Source: Humulus lupulus (lineage: Eukaryota; Streptophyta; Magnoliopsida; Rosales; Cannabaceae). From it: a stretch of DNA of 64,000 nucleotides. Position 1 is the stretch's first letter. Every line of letters starts with the position of its first letter. Below, one piece after another: positions 11,038-22,399 of this stretch. The position numbers and the translations under genes were made by a program. The DNA is taken from NCBI RefSeq assembly GCF_963169125.1, contig NC_084797.1, forward strand, positions 98,605,868 to 98,669,867. Direction: 5' to 3'. The notes under the pieces are model-generated. The model had not been told where the DNA came from. It worked only from the letters and a program-made list of their open reading frames with translations, and ran no database searches.

Positions 11038-12121
11038 ATGGGCCCTAAGAAAACTAGGGAAAGGAGTGACTCTACTGAAGAGTTCGGGCAAGAAATTGAG
11101 CCTTGAAGAAAGAAGTTTCAGACATCAAGAATTCCATGGAGAGCATGGCCAGTCGAATTCAACAGCAGTTACAAGAAACCCTTCAATAATCTCAATGTGA
11201 GTTTCTAGAATCTCTGAAGCAACAGTTCAAAACATTTTTGGAAATTCAAGAAAGGTCAAAGAATCACCAAGAGTCAAAGGAAGATGACAATGATGCTATT
11301 AGCAGCCAGGAGAAGGGTCAGCACAGAGAATCAGCAACACAAGGTGACCCCCAACAGAAAGAACCATCTTCAAGAATCGGGCGCTGGTCTACTGGTGCAT
11401 CTCCCCCAGATGTGTTTAGGGGTAGTCAGAATTCAGGAGGCAGCTTCTTCGACCGTGGACAACAGGAAAGTCGATGTCACCATGAGAATCAACTCAAAAG
11501 GTTGAATATGCCATCCTTTAATGGTGAGAATCCAGATGGATGGATAATGCAGGCAAAAAGATTTTTTGTTTGCCATGAGTATGAGAAGAGAAGGTTGAGG
11601 CAGCCTTCATTTCATTTTTTGTTGATGCTTTATTATGGTATCAATACGAAAGCAACAAAAGGGACATTCACAACTGGGAGGAATTGAAAAGGCTGCTGCT
11701 TCGACATTTCCGAGATCAACAAGAAGGGTCCCTGTACGACCTATTTTTGACTGTCAAACAGGAAGGTTCAGTTTCAGAATATAAGAAGAATTTTATAAGG
11801 CTCCTGGCACCCTTGGGAACGATTGAACCAACTATACAATTGAGAACTTTCTTAAATGGATTAACCCCATCTCTACGAGCTGAGTTGTGAATCTTGCGGC
11901 CAAGGAATGTTGATGAGGCCATGGAAATTGTTCAGGATATCGAGGACAAGAACAAGGTGGCAAGGCAGCGATACAACTAGACCAACAAATCAGCTTTTAA
12001 TGACACTTCCCTAAAGCCCGTTAAACCTTCACCCAGCACAGCAACCACTGTTGTTCATCGGCTGTCAGAGATAGAAATCCAACTAAAAAGGAAAAAAGGG
12101 TTGTGTTTCAGATGTGATGAC
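11038..12121 (+). pseudogene. Chr-1 gag, with zinc knuckle cut by Cop-A
   Basis: The start is ATG 11038 (MGPKKTRERSDS). A stop follows after 22 codons and the frame changes several times. The capsid-type retrotransposon Gag region is recognisable in pieces: LNMPSFNGENPDGW (about 11500), then LLLRHFRDQQEGSLYDLFLTVKQEGSVSEYKK (11690-11800) and LRTFLNGLTPSLRAEL. The C-terminus reads LCFRCDD (12104-12121), the first two cysteines of a zinc knuckle. The rest (LGHHCK) resumes at 31261 after Cop-A. Gag would form the particle and bind RNA; this copy is broken by stops, frameshifts and the insertion. Confidence 0.85.
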
Positions 12122-12126
12122 CTATG

Positions 12127-13979
12127 TGTTAGGAAACTTATACAAGATATTTATTTATTTTCATGTAGATCTAATATTAAACAAGTTAATATGAGACAAC
12201 CTACAACATGTGTTCTAAAATTGAATTCAAAGAGAAATAATGATAAGAATACTTACATTATACACAGCGGAATGAATGAGTCTTTCCTTCAGTTTCTCTA
12301 ACCCTTGTATCCTTTCTATCGCACAGTATTACCAAGAAACTAAACCAATCTTCAATTTTCTTCACAGCCTTCCAAAGTATCCTTAGAATCACCTAGAATA
12401 GAGTGGGAAATTCTCAACACATGAGATTGATACAAAGTGAACAAGAGAAAAGAACAATAAGGCTTAGAAAATTAATTATGTTTAGAGAGAATCTAAAACA
12501 TATCAGAAACATATGATTCAACTTATGATTTCTAACTTGTGTTTTCAACTCTCTCTTAACGTTCCTTTTATAGACTCAATTAGGTCATTTATTTAATTAA
12601 AAAATCAATAAAATAATTGCCAATAATCAGTCCTAGGTCGAAATTATCATGGGCTTTAGGCCCGTGAAATTTCCCATTTGACTATAAGTCCATTACACTT
12701 AAAATCAAAGCTTGTATTATTTTCTATTGATTTAATTAATTAAATAATTATTTAAATCCTTTATCAAATTAATTATTTATAATTTGAACCTTGATTTATT
12801 AATTTAGATGCCAATTTATTTTAATTAATAAATCTACACTAATTTCTCTTTTCATCTCTAAATTGTATAACTGTGTGAAACTATCCAAAATTGACCTGGT
12901 CAACTTTGATAATTCTAATTGATAATTGAATCAATTAATTGAGACTATCTAGATGATTTTATCCAAGGTACAGTGGAGACCATGGGCCTATGAAATCAAC
13001 CTCCAATAAGTTATAATAAATCTAACAAATAAATTTACTAACTTATTAATTCCTCGTGACTCCACTAAAGACTCGGAATTTCACTCTTGAATTCATAGAA
13101 TGCTCTATAAGCAATATAGATACGTTATTAATTATCCATTGCTACAACCATAATTATCACTCAATCCTCTATAGACGGTCTACAATGAGATGGGACTAAA
13201 ATATTGTTTTACCCATCGTTGTATTTTATCCTTAAAACACTTAGTTCTTTGCAAATGATATTTCAGTAAACTAATATTAATTAATGAAATGAGATCTCTA
13301 TCATTTAACACATTGAACCAAAATAAAAGGAAACCATCGTTTCACTTCTTCATCAGAAGCCACAGATGTTCATATCTATGATTAACACTCCCACTCAATT
13401 ATACTACCGAGTTCCCAAGATGTAAGTATGGGCTAGTCCGTAGGGGTAAGTTAGTAACGAACACGTCAAAGAACTCAAATAATACAATCAGTTAGAATAC
13501 TAATCACTCAGAATTGAGATTGAATTGACCTATGGTCAACTATATGATATGACTAGAATAGGTAATAATGGTATGTTTACTTATCATATCTACTGTCAAT
13601 ATCGGTCCTGCCCGATGTAACAAATACATCTGATCTTATCTATTTTGCTAATGTTCTGGAAATAACATAACAATACAATGTGTAAGTAGATCATACCGTA
13701 GATTGGCAAGTCAGTGTAAATCCTGTGCACTGACTAATCTTATGACTAACTTATTTTGAACATATAATCATATTTATATTCCATTATGCTTACGTTACCA
13801 TAAATATGATTAGCTATATGCTCGAGATTTAATAGAAGTTTATACTAAACAAATAATCATGAAAATAAAACATGTGAGCAAAGTAATTGACCATGTCAAA
13901 AAATGATTTCTATTCTTTTATTGATAATAAATGAGATTACAAAGAAATGAGATTTTAATTAGGGCATAAACCCCCAACA
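12127..13979 (-). repeat. Cop-A 3' LTR (left copy)
   Basis: On the + strand it starts TGTTAGGAAACTT and ends CCCCCAACA. It matches 29401-31260 and, in reverse complement, the Cop-B LTR at 15200-17013. The polypurine tract of the element (GTGGGAGTT on the minus strand, 13980-13988) adjoins it. Confidence 0.9.
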
Positions 13980-14588
13980 AACTCCCACTTGCACAAATTT
14001 AAAATAATGCCTTAATTCTACTAATCCCATTTCCTTGATATGCTTATCAAATGTAGCTTCTGGTAGTGTCTTCGTAAACAGATCTGCAAGATTGTCTTCA
14101 GATGCAATCTTCATAACCTTCACATCTCCCTTGGCCACATTTTCTTGAATTATATGATACTTCCTTTTTATATGCTTACTCCTCTTGTGACTACGAGGTT
14201 CTTTCGAGTTGGCTATCGCTCATGTATTGTCACAAAACAACATAAGCGGCTTATCCATTTCTGAAATAACACCAAGATCTTAATAGAACTTCTTTAGCCA
14301 GACTATTTCCTTAGCTGCTTCTGACACGACTATGTACTCAGCCTCCGTGGTGGAATCTGAGATTGCAGACTGCATTACGCTTCTCCATATCACATCTCCA
14401 CCCCCAAGAGTAAACACCATTCCTGAAGTAGACTTCCTGTCATCGACATCAGTCTAAAAATCTTAATCGGTGTAGCCTACAGGGTTCAGAACACCACCCT
14501 TGTAGACTAACATATAATCCCTAGTCTGCCTTAAATACTTCAGAATATGCTTAACTGCTATCCAATGTTTCGATCCTGGGTTTGACTG
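13980..14588 (-). pseudogene. Cop-A pol 3' end (RNase H), split from the rest by Gyp-D
   Basis: The reverse complement matches the last 600 bases of Cop-B pol (20690-21258), including the RNase H stretch around the MEAEYIAA motif, the end of pol and the purine tract. Stops and substitutions are present. The reading continues at 23883 on the other side of Gyp-D. RNase H removes the RNA template during reverse transcription. Confidence 0.8.
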
Positions 14589-15199
14589 TGTAACGTCCTG
14601 CATTTCGGGTACCTTTAAACAACTCGGGTCGGGATTTTTTACCCTGAGGTAAGAATATTATTTTAAATAATATTATATTTGTTTGGAATTTATTTTCATG
14701 AGTTATTGCTAGAAAATTTATGAATTTTGTGATTTAAAAGTCAAGATAAGACTTTTGGTCTTGGACAGACACGAAAACCCTGATCGGGTAAAAATCTTAG
14801 AAAATAAAATGAAAAACTTTGGCAAATATATTTTGGGCAAAAAATACATTCATAAAAATAAAAAGTTTGGTAAAAAGTAATAAACCTAAGAGAAAATGGA
14901 ATTTTTATGGCATTTTGTGTTAAATGCATAATTTTACCGAAATGAGAAATTTTATTCCATGAATGGACCTTAGGTTAAATTTTATTGTGTGATTAATTAA
15001 ATTAAATGTGAGAGACATTTAATTTAATTATTATGTGTTAAGTTTTGTTTTTAATACTTAATAAGAGTGAAAAATGCTATAGAAAGTCAATTTGGATTTT
15101 TCTTCTTAGGAAATATTGATTCGCCTTTATAAAAAAAAAATTAAAATTAAAATTAAATAAAAAAATAATATAAATGCATATATAGGAAGAGGTGGCCGA
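14589..15199 (+). repeat. Gyp-D left LTR fragment
   Basis: Begins TGTAACGTCCTGCATTTCGGG and is AT-rich. A TATA-like TATATAGG lies at its right edge, just before Cop-B. No second copy of this start was found further right, so the partner LTR has lost its beginning. Confidence 0.65.
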
Positions 15200-17013
15200 T
15201 GTTGGGGTTTTATGCCCTAATTAAAACCAAAATTCTTTGTAATCTCATTTATTATTAATAAAATAATAGAAATCATTTTTTGACTTGGTCAATCACTTTG
15301 CTCACATGTTTTATTTTCATGATTATTTGTTTAATATAAACTTCTATTAAATCCCGAGCATATAGCTAATCTTATTTATAGTGACGTAATCACAGTGAAA
15401 TATAAATATGATTATATGTTCAAAATAAGTTAGTCCTAAGATTAGTCAGTGCACAGGATTTACACTGACTTGCCAATCTACGATATGATCTACTTACACA
15501 TTACAGTGTTATGTTCTTTCCAGAACATTAGCAAAGTAGATATGACTAGAATAGATAATATGTTCTTTCCAGAACGTTATTATTTATTCTGGTCATATCA
15601 TATAGTTGACCATAGGTCAATTCAATCTCAATTTTGAGTGGTTAGTATTCTAAATAATTGTATTATTGGAGTTCTTTGACTTGTTCGTTACCAGCTTACC
15701 CTACGGATTAGCCCATACTTACATCTTGGGAACTCAGTAGTATAATTGAGTGGGAGTGTTAATCATAGATATGAACATCTATAGCTTCTGATGAAGAAGT
15801 GAAACGATGGTTTTCTTTTAGTTTGGTTCAAGGTGTTAAATGATAGAGATCTCATTTCAGTAATTAAATTAGTTTACTGAAATATCATTTACAAGGAACT
15901 AAGTGTTTTAAGGATAAAATACAATGAGGGTTAAAACGGTATTTTAGTCCTTTCTCATTGTAGAACGTCTATAGAGAATTGAGTGACAATTGTGGTTGTA
16001 ACGATGGATAATTAATATCATATCTATATTTGTTATAGAGCGTTCTATGAATTCAAGAGTGCAATTCCAAGTCTATAGTGGAGTCACGAGGAATTAATTA
16101 AGTTAGTAAATGTATTTGTTAGATTTATGATAACTTATTGGAGCTTGATTTCATAGGCCCATGGTCCCCATTGTACCTTGGATAAAATCATCTAGATAGT
16201 CTCAATTAATTGATTTAATCATCAATTAGAATTATCAAAGTTGACCAGGTCAATTTTGGATAGTTTCACAGTGTTATGTATTTTTTAGAAGAAAAGAGAA
16301 ATTATGACAGATTTACTAATTAAGATAAATTGGTATCTAAATTAATAAATAACTTTAAATCAAGGTTCAAATTATAAATAATAATTTGATAAAGGATTTA
16401 AATAATTATTTAATTAATTAAATAAATAGAAAATAATACAGGCCTTGATTTTAAGTCCAATGGGCTTATAATCAAATGAGAAATTTCACGGGCCTAAAGC
16501 TCATGATAATTTCGACCTAGGGCTTCAAATTGGCTATTATTTTATTGATTTTTTAATTAAATTAAATGGCCTAATTATGTATATAAAAGGAGTGCTTACA
16601 GAGAAATCAAAACAGAAGTTTAATCACTGGTTTTTTTGATAGTTTTAGATTCTCTCTAAACATAAGTCATTTTCTAAGCCTCTTTGTTATTTTCTCTTCT
16701 TCTCTCTATATCTACCTCATGTGTTGAGAATTGCCTACACTAGTCTAGGTGATTCTAAAGATACATTGGAAGATTGTGAAGAAAATAGAAGATCGGTTCA
16801 GTTTCTTGATAATACTCTGCGACAGAGAGGATAAAAGAGTTAGAGAAACTGAAGGAATGACTCTTTCATTCCGCTGCGTATACTGTAAGTATTCTATTCT
16901 TTGTTTCTCTTTGAATTCAATTTTAGAAACATGTTTTAGGCTATCTCGTATTAATTTGTTTAATATTAGATATACATGAAAATAAATAAAGATCTTGTAT
17001 AAGTTTCCCAACA
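15200..17013 (+). repeat. Cop-B 5' LTR
   Basis: 1814 bp, TGTTGGGGTTTTATGCCC to AAGTTTCCCAACA. It is the reverse-complement counterpart of both Cop-A LTRs. Compared with its own 3' LTR it lacks a stretch near 15550-15590 (present around 21600-21665), a small internal deletion. Confidence 0.92.
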
Positions 17014-19368
17014 ACTGGCCTCAGAGCCTTTGATAATCTTTATTTTCATGTATGAATATGTGTTAAAATTGGATTATTTGATATGCTTAAATAATTAGAT
17101 GGTTTTTATGTTTTTATGAAGCATATTGATTTTATGTGAATTTAGCAATTTTTTAGGTTATTTTGTTGTGTTTTCTATGATATTAATTTTATATATGCTT
17201 TATTTTGTGTAAAACATGTTAAAAACTAATTAGAAAATTGTTTTGGTTTGAAAAATTGCACAAAAAAAAAATTTCAAAAATTTTTGCCTGGCAGCCATGC
17301 GCGTGTGTGTCCAGCCCAATTTAAATTTTTTTTTTTTTGAAAATTAAAGAAAATTAAATTTGTGGAAATAAATTATTTATAATCAAAACCAAAAAAAATA
17401 TTTTTTGTTTTGTATTTAATTTTTTTAAAAAAATAAGATATTTTTGTTAGTTGGGATTTCAATAATTAGATATTTTCTACAAAGATTAAAATTCAAATTT
17501 AAAAATGGACTAATAACTTAATTTTAAATCTTTTAATATATTAAAATATTAGAATTATGATATCATATATTTAAGATATTTTCATTTAAATTCTTGATTT
17601 TTTTATTAAATCTTTATTTGAAAGTATAAATATCTTTTTATTATATAGTTTTTAATATTTAAATTATTTGAAATTTGAATATTGTTAGTTAGATATTTTT
17701 ATGGATATTTGAATTTGATTAATTGTTTTGAGATATTTTAGGATTGTTATAACTATTTATATTTTATTTTATTTTTAATGGTTAAAATATTAGCTAATAG
17801 TTATAACAACACAAGATATTTTTGGAAAATAGTTAAGATATTGATTTTAAAATTTAAAATTGGTTAAATTTTGAAAAATATCATTTTTTTCAACCAATTA
17901 ATAAAATATTTTTTTAATAAATGAGATTTAAATTAACTTTGGTTAATTGTTGATAAATCCTATTTAAATTAAATTAATATTTTTTTTCTTCGAATTAACC
18001 TAAAATCAAGTTGATTGTTGATAAGTGAAATTTAAATTAACTATTGTTAATTGTTGATAAATTTCATTTAAATTGACTTATTTTTTGTAAAAATTTGATT
18101 AATTTTAATTTTTTTGATAAATTCTAGATAATTAATTGTGGTATTTTTGCAAATGAAATAAATTGTGGTATTTTTGCATAAATTCATAGAATTGCTCATA
18201 TAGTAACATGATTAGGCCCATCCAATTATAACATGTCTGTTTACACTATATGTGGTATTTTGGCAATTGGGCTTAGATGCATACAATGACCCATATGTAT
18301 GTTAGATATATGGTATTTTGCCAAATAAAATATTTATAAAATGATAGGTTTTATTTGGGCCCATTAGAAAATGTAAAGTTTAAATTTCTCTCTTGTGGGT
18401 GATTCCACTTGTGAAGGCCCATTTGCTTTGCATGACTATAGTGGGCCTAATCAATTAATAACAATTAATAAAACGAAGGTTTAAATTCCTGTCTTTTGGA
18501 CCTTGTATGGAAGATAGGGGGCCTTTGTAGTGGGAACGATATACTGGACCCAGCCCTCCTCCATACAAGCCCAATTGTTAACGCCCATTTACCTGAGTTG
18601 GACTTAATTGTATAGGTTCATTATATTAGTTAAAGCTAAATATTGATTAGAAACAAATTAATTCTAAATTAATTGAATTTGTTTCAATGTGACACTTCAT
18701 AATTAACAGGAAATTACAGGACTTTGGTTTTAAAAATTTTAATCTGTTTAATTTTTTTTTGGGAAAACCACAGTCATTAATTTTCTAAAAATAAATAATA
18801 AAAATACTAATTTTAATTTTATAATGAGCTTATTTTAAGAATTTTATTCGATCTCCACCGTTGTTTTAACATAGTCAATAGCTTAATGGGGTCTCGAGGC
18901 GCTTTGATTCGTCCCCCTACGGAAGGTGTTCATTAGTTATTTTGACAAGGTTATATTTCGAAAGATAGATAATTATAGGTCAAATTCTACTAGACTCACC
19001 CCTACGGTGACTACTAGGACTAAATCTATGATTATTGAAACTGTGGGTCTAGCTCATAAAATAAGAGATTTTGTTTTCTTATTTTTATAGAATAGAAGAT
19101 TGTTAATAGTGGTGTCCATTATTAAATGAGTTTACAACTCTATTTAACTAGTGGTATTTTTTACTCTCTCCTACCGGGACAAGGATATCATAGATTAGTT
19201 AAAAACCTAAAGAAATAGAGATATGATTGTTTTTAGTATTTTTTTCTCATATCTTACATATTTTGGTATATGTTGTGCTATTTCTTGAATTTTGAGTGAA
19301 TAGAAGTTTTATTGATCAAATATGATTGATTTCTATTTTATTGATAATTTTTAGTTTTAAGCTAAGTA
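17014..19368 (+). other. Cop-B 5' leader (untranslated)
   Basis: 2355 bp of mostly A/T sequence between the primer site and gag, with no supported protein. A short GC-rich island (17284-17320, around CAGCCATGCGCGTGTGTGTCC) interrupts it. A more complex segment at 18850-19200 is shared with the Cop-A leader (27240-27580, reversed). Long structured leaders are typical of Angela/BARE-type elements, where they act in translation and packaging. Confidence 0.75.
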
Positions 19369-21224
19369 GTGTCTGTGTCTACTCCCATCCTTTCTCAACT
19401 TTCGATGGAGAAACTCACCAGAGAAAACTTCCTTAATTGGAAGCAGAATATTAACATCGAGTTGATTGGTGACAACTCTGAATTCGTCATGATTGAGGAA
19501 TCCCCAGAACGAGCATTGTGTCCGCACGTTTGTGATGGCACCGTAAATGCTCGTGATGGCACCGTAAATGCTTGGATATCACTGTCTCCGCACATATGTG
19601 ATGACACTGTGAATGCTCGGATGGAACCATGTCTGCACATTCATAATCAACTCAACTATGGTCTGACGTATCCCATGAACGAGCTTCATATTTTTGAGCC
19701 CGTCATGGGTGGACCTAGTAAAGGAGGAGAAAATAAGACTATTGTTGTTGCTGCTGATCCAGCTAAGGCTAAAGCTAACCAAGCTTCGTCTTCAAAAGCT
19801 GGAAACAAGAGGAAAGGTGGACAAATCAACAACCCCAAGCCTGCAAAGGATGCAAGGACAAGTGCACAACCCAGTGCACAGATGCCTAAGGGGAAGAACA
19901 AGCAAAGCAAGAAAGGTAAAGGTAAGTGTTTTCATTGCAAAGAGAAGGGGCATTGGAAACAAGATTGCCCCAAGTTTCTAGCTGCGAAAAACAAAGGTAA
20001 TGATTATAGTTCATTTATCTTAGAAACATGTGTTTTAGAGAATGATAAATCCGTTTGGATTATTGATTTTGGATCTACCAACCATGTTTGTAACTCTTTA
20101 CAGCTTCTTGAATCGTGGGAGGAAGTGAACGAAGGCGGCTTAAAGCTTATAGTTGGGAACAGAGCGTTCGTTAAGGTCCAAGCTAGAGGTATTGATGAGC
20201 CCTGTGTTTACCAACTGAAGGCAAATCAAATAGTGGTATTCCTGGTTCTTTATGTAGATGATATCTTACTCATTGGAAACAATGTTAAGAAATTATCAGA
20301 AGTGAAGAATTGGCTGAGCACTCAATTCCAGATGAAGGAATTGGGTGAAGCAAGTTATGTTCTAGGTATCCAAATCATCAGAGACAGAAAGAATAGTCTC
20401 TTAGCATTATCTCAAGCAAATTACATAGATAAAGTGCTTGAACGTTTCTCAATGACAAATTCCAAGAAAGGGCGTCTACCGTCCCACCATGGAATTCATC
20501 TTTCAAAGAAGCAGTCTCCCCAGACTCCTAAAGTGGAAGATGCAATGAGAAAAGTTCCTTACGCATCTGCAGTTGGAAGTCTGATGTATGCCATGTTGTG
20601 TACTAGACCAAACATCTGCTACACAGTGGGAGTAGTGAGCAGGTATCGGTCAAACCTAGGACTGGAACATTGGATAGCAGTTAAGCATATCCTGAAGTAT
20701 TTAAGACGGACTAGGGATTATATGTTAGTCTACAAGGGTGGTGTTCTGAACCCTGTAGGCTACACCGATTCAGATTTTCAGACTGATGTCGATGACAGGA
20801 AGTCTACTTCTGGAATGGTGTTTACTCTTGGGGCTGGAGCTGTGATTTGGAGAAGTGTAAAAGCAGTCTACAATCTCAGATTCCATCATGGAGGCTGAGT
20901 ACATAGCTGCGTTAGAAGTAGCTAAGGAAATAGTCTAGCTAAAGAATTCTATTCGGATCTTGGTGTTATTCGAGAAATGGATAAACCGCTTGTGTTGTTT
21001 AGTGACAATACAGGAGTGATAGCCAACTCGAAAGAACCTCAAAGTCACAAGAGGAGTAAGCATATAGAAAAGAAGTATCACATTATTCGAGCATATGTGG
21101 CTAGGGGAGATGTGAAGGAGGTTATGAAGATTGCAACTTAAGACAATCTTGCGGATCCGTTTACAAAGACACTACCAGAAGCTACATTTGATAAGCATAT
21201 CAAGGATATGGGATTAGTAGCATA
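19369..21224 (+). pseudogene. Cop-B gag fused in frame to the RT C-terminal half, then broken RNase H
   Basis: One open frame of 509 codons (19369-20898) reads: Gag N-terminus (KLTRENFLNWKQNINIELIG), a 15-residue repeat region, a basic linker, an intact zinc knuckle (CFHCKEKGHWKQDC), and a protease start with D-F-G in place of D-S-G. After QARG it jumps straight to RT (YQLKANQ, then LYVDDILLIGNN) and on to RNase H. Integrase and the RT fingers are missing. The frame breaks at 20898; RNase H (MEAEYIAA) continues in another frame with stops to the TAA near 21224. The protein could still bind RNA but cannot copy itself. It may be a parasitic derivative or only a deletion. Confidence 0.88.
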
Positions 21225-21258
21225 AAGGCATTAGTTTCAATTAGTGCAAGTGGGAGTT

Positions 21259-21860
21259 TGTTGAGGTTTTATGCCCTAATTAAAATCCAAATTCTTTGTA
21301 ATCTCATTTATTATCAACAAAAGAATAGAAGTCATTTTTTGAGTTGGTCAATCACTTTGCTCACATGTTTTATTTTCATGATTATTTGTTTAATATAAAC
21401 TTCTATTAAATCCCAAGCATATAGCTAATCTTATTTATAGTGGCATAATCATAGTGGAATATAAATATGATTATATGTTCAAAATAAGTTAGTCCTAAGA
21501 TTTGTCAGTGTACAGGATTTACACTGACTTGCCAATCTACGATATGATCTACTTACACATTACAGTGTTATGTTCTTTCCAGAACATTAGCAAAGTAGAT
21601 AAGATTAGATGTACTTGTAACATCGGACAGGACCGATATTGACAGTTGATAATAAGTTAACATACAGTTATTATCTATTCTAGTCATATCATATAGTAGA
21701 CCATAGGTCAATTCAATCTCAATTTTGAGTGGTTAGTATTCTAACTGATTGTATTATTGGAGTTCTTTGACTTGTTTGTTACTAGCTTACCCTACGGACT
21801 AGCCCATACTTACATCTTGGGAACTCGGTAGTATAATTGAGTGGGAGTGTTAATCATAGA
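21259..21860 (+). repeat. Cop-B 3' LTR, truncated
   Basis: TGTTGAGGTTTTATGCCC starts just after the purine tract GCAAGTGGGAGTT. It matches 15200 onward and stops after TAATCATAGA, where the sequence changes to TGTAATGCCCC. The missing remainder is not found elsewhere in the window. Confidence 0.88.
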
Positions 21861-22015
21861 TGTAATGCCCCAAATTCTCCGATGTGTTTAACGGCATGAA
21901 TAGTAGGCCGGGAGGGCCATACTTGCTTAGTTATGTTATTAATTGATAAATGCATGTATATGTTGATTATATTATGATATGATGTGAAATGCATGCACGT
22001 GAGTCCATAATTCTC
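21861..22015 (+). repeat. Gypsy LTR-like start joined to Cop-B
   Basis: Starts TGTAATGCCCCAAATTCTCC, like the TGTAATGCCCC end of the Tek-3 LTR (60628), which suggests a gypsy LTR terminus. After about 155 bases it runs directly into pol codons, so a deletion has removed the rest. It could be the start of a separate element inserted in the Cop-B LTR. Confidence 0.5.
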
Positions 22016-22399
22016 ATTACAGGTAGAAGGTTTGGGAAGAAAGGCAAGCTGAGTCCTAGATTTGTAGGTCCATTTGAGATCCTGGAGAGGGTTGGTCAGG
22101 TGGCTTACAGATTGGCTTTGCCTCCGGCGTTGTCTGCCGTGCATAATGTATTCCATGTATCAGCTCTTCGGAGGTATGTATCTGATGTGGGCCATATTCT
22201 AAGTTATGAAGATCTGGAGCTTGAGCCAGATCTCTCCTTTGAGGAGCAGCCAGTTCAAATACTTGATAGAAAGGACAAGGTCCTCAGGAATAAGACAATA
22301 CCTTTGGTTAAGGTATTGTGGAGGAACAGCAAGGTCGAGGAGACGACCTGGGAGCTGGAGTCAGATATGCAGAGTCAGTATCTCGAGCTGTTTAGGTAA
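22016..22399 (+). pseudogene. Gyp-D pol C-terminus: integrase end and chromodomain-like tail
   Basis: The frame reads [20 protein letters not shown], then a chromodomain-type tail ([36 protein letters not shown]), ending at TAA 22397-22399. It matches the ends of Tek-1 and Tek-2 closely and has no stop, but everything upstream is missing. In chromoviruses this tail guides integration toward certain chromatin. Confidence 0.88.

Larger units (their letters stand above)
15200..21860 (+). mobile_element. Cop-B: internally deleted copia element related to Cop-A
   Basis: Full 5' LTR (15200-17013), degenerate primer site (TGGCCTCAGAGCC, from 17016), 2.35 kb leader, a gag-RT fused reading frame (19369-20898), RNase H remnants, purine tract (21247-21258) and the first 602 bases of the 3' LTR. 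The rest of the 3' LTR (about 1.2 kb) is lost where a gypsy LTR start joins at 21861. Integrase and the first half of RT are deleted. It lies inside Gyp-D inside Cop-A and points the opposite way from Cop-A. Confidence 0.88.

Noticed and set aside
15449..17014. Small frames on both strands in the Cop-B LTR
   Set aside because: LTR sequence shared in reverse with both Cop-A LTRs; no protein motif and no conservation of frame.
21854..22156. Minus-strand frame of 100 codons at the Gyp-D LTR/pol join
   Set aside because: The other strand encodes the integrase C-terminus across half of it, and the rest is LTR.
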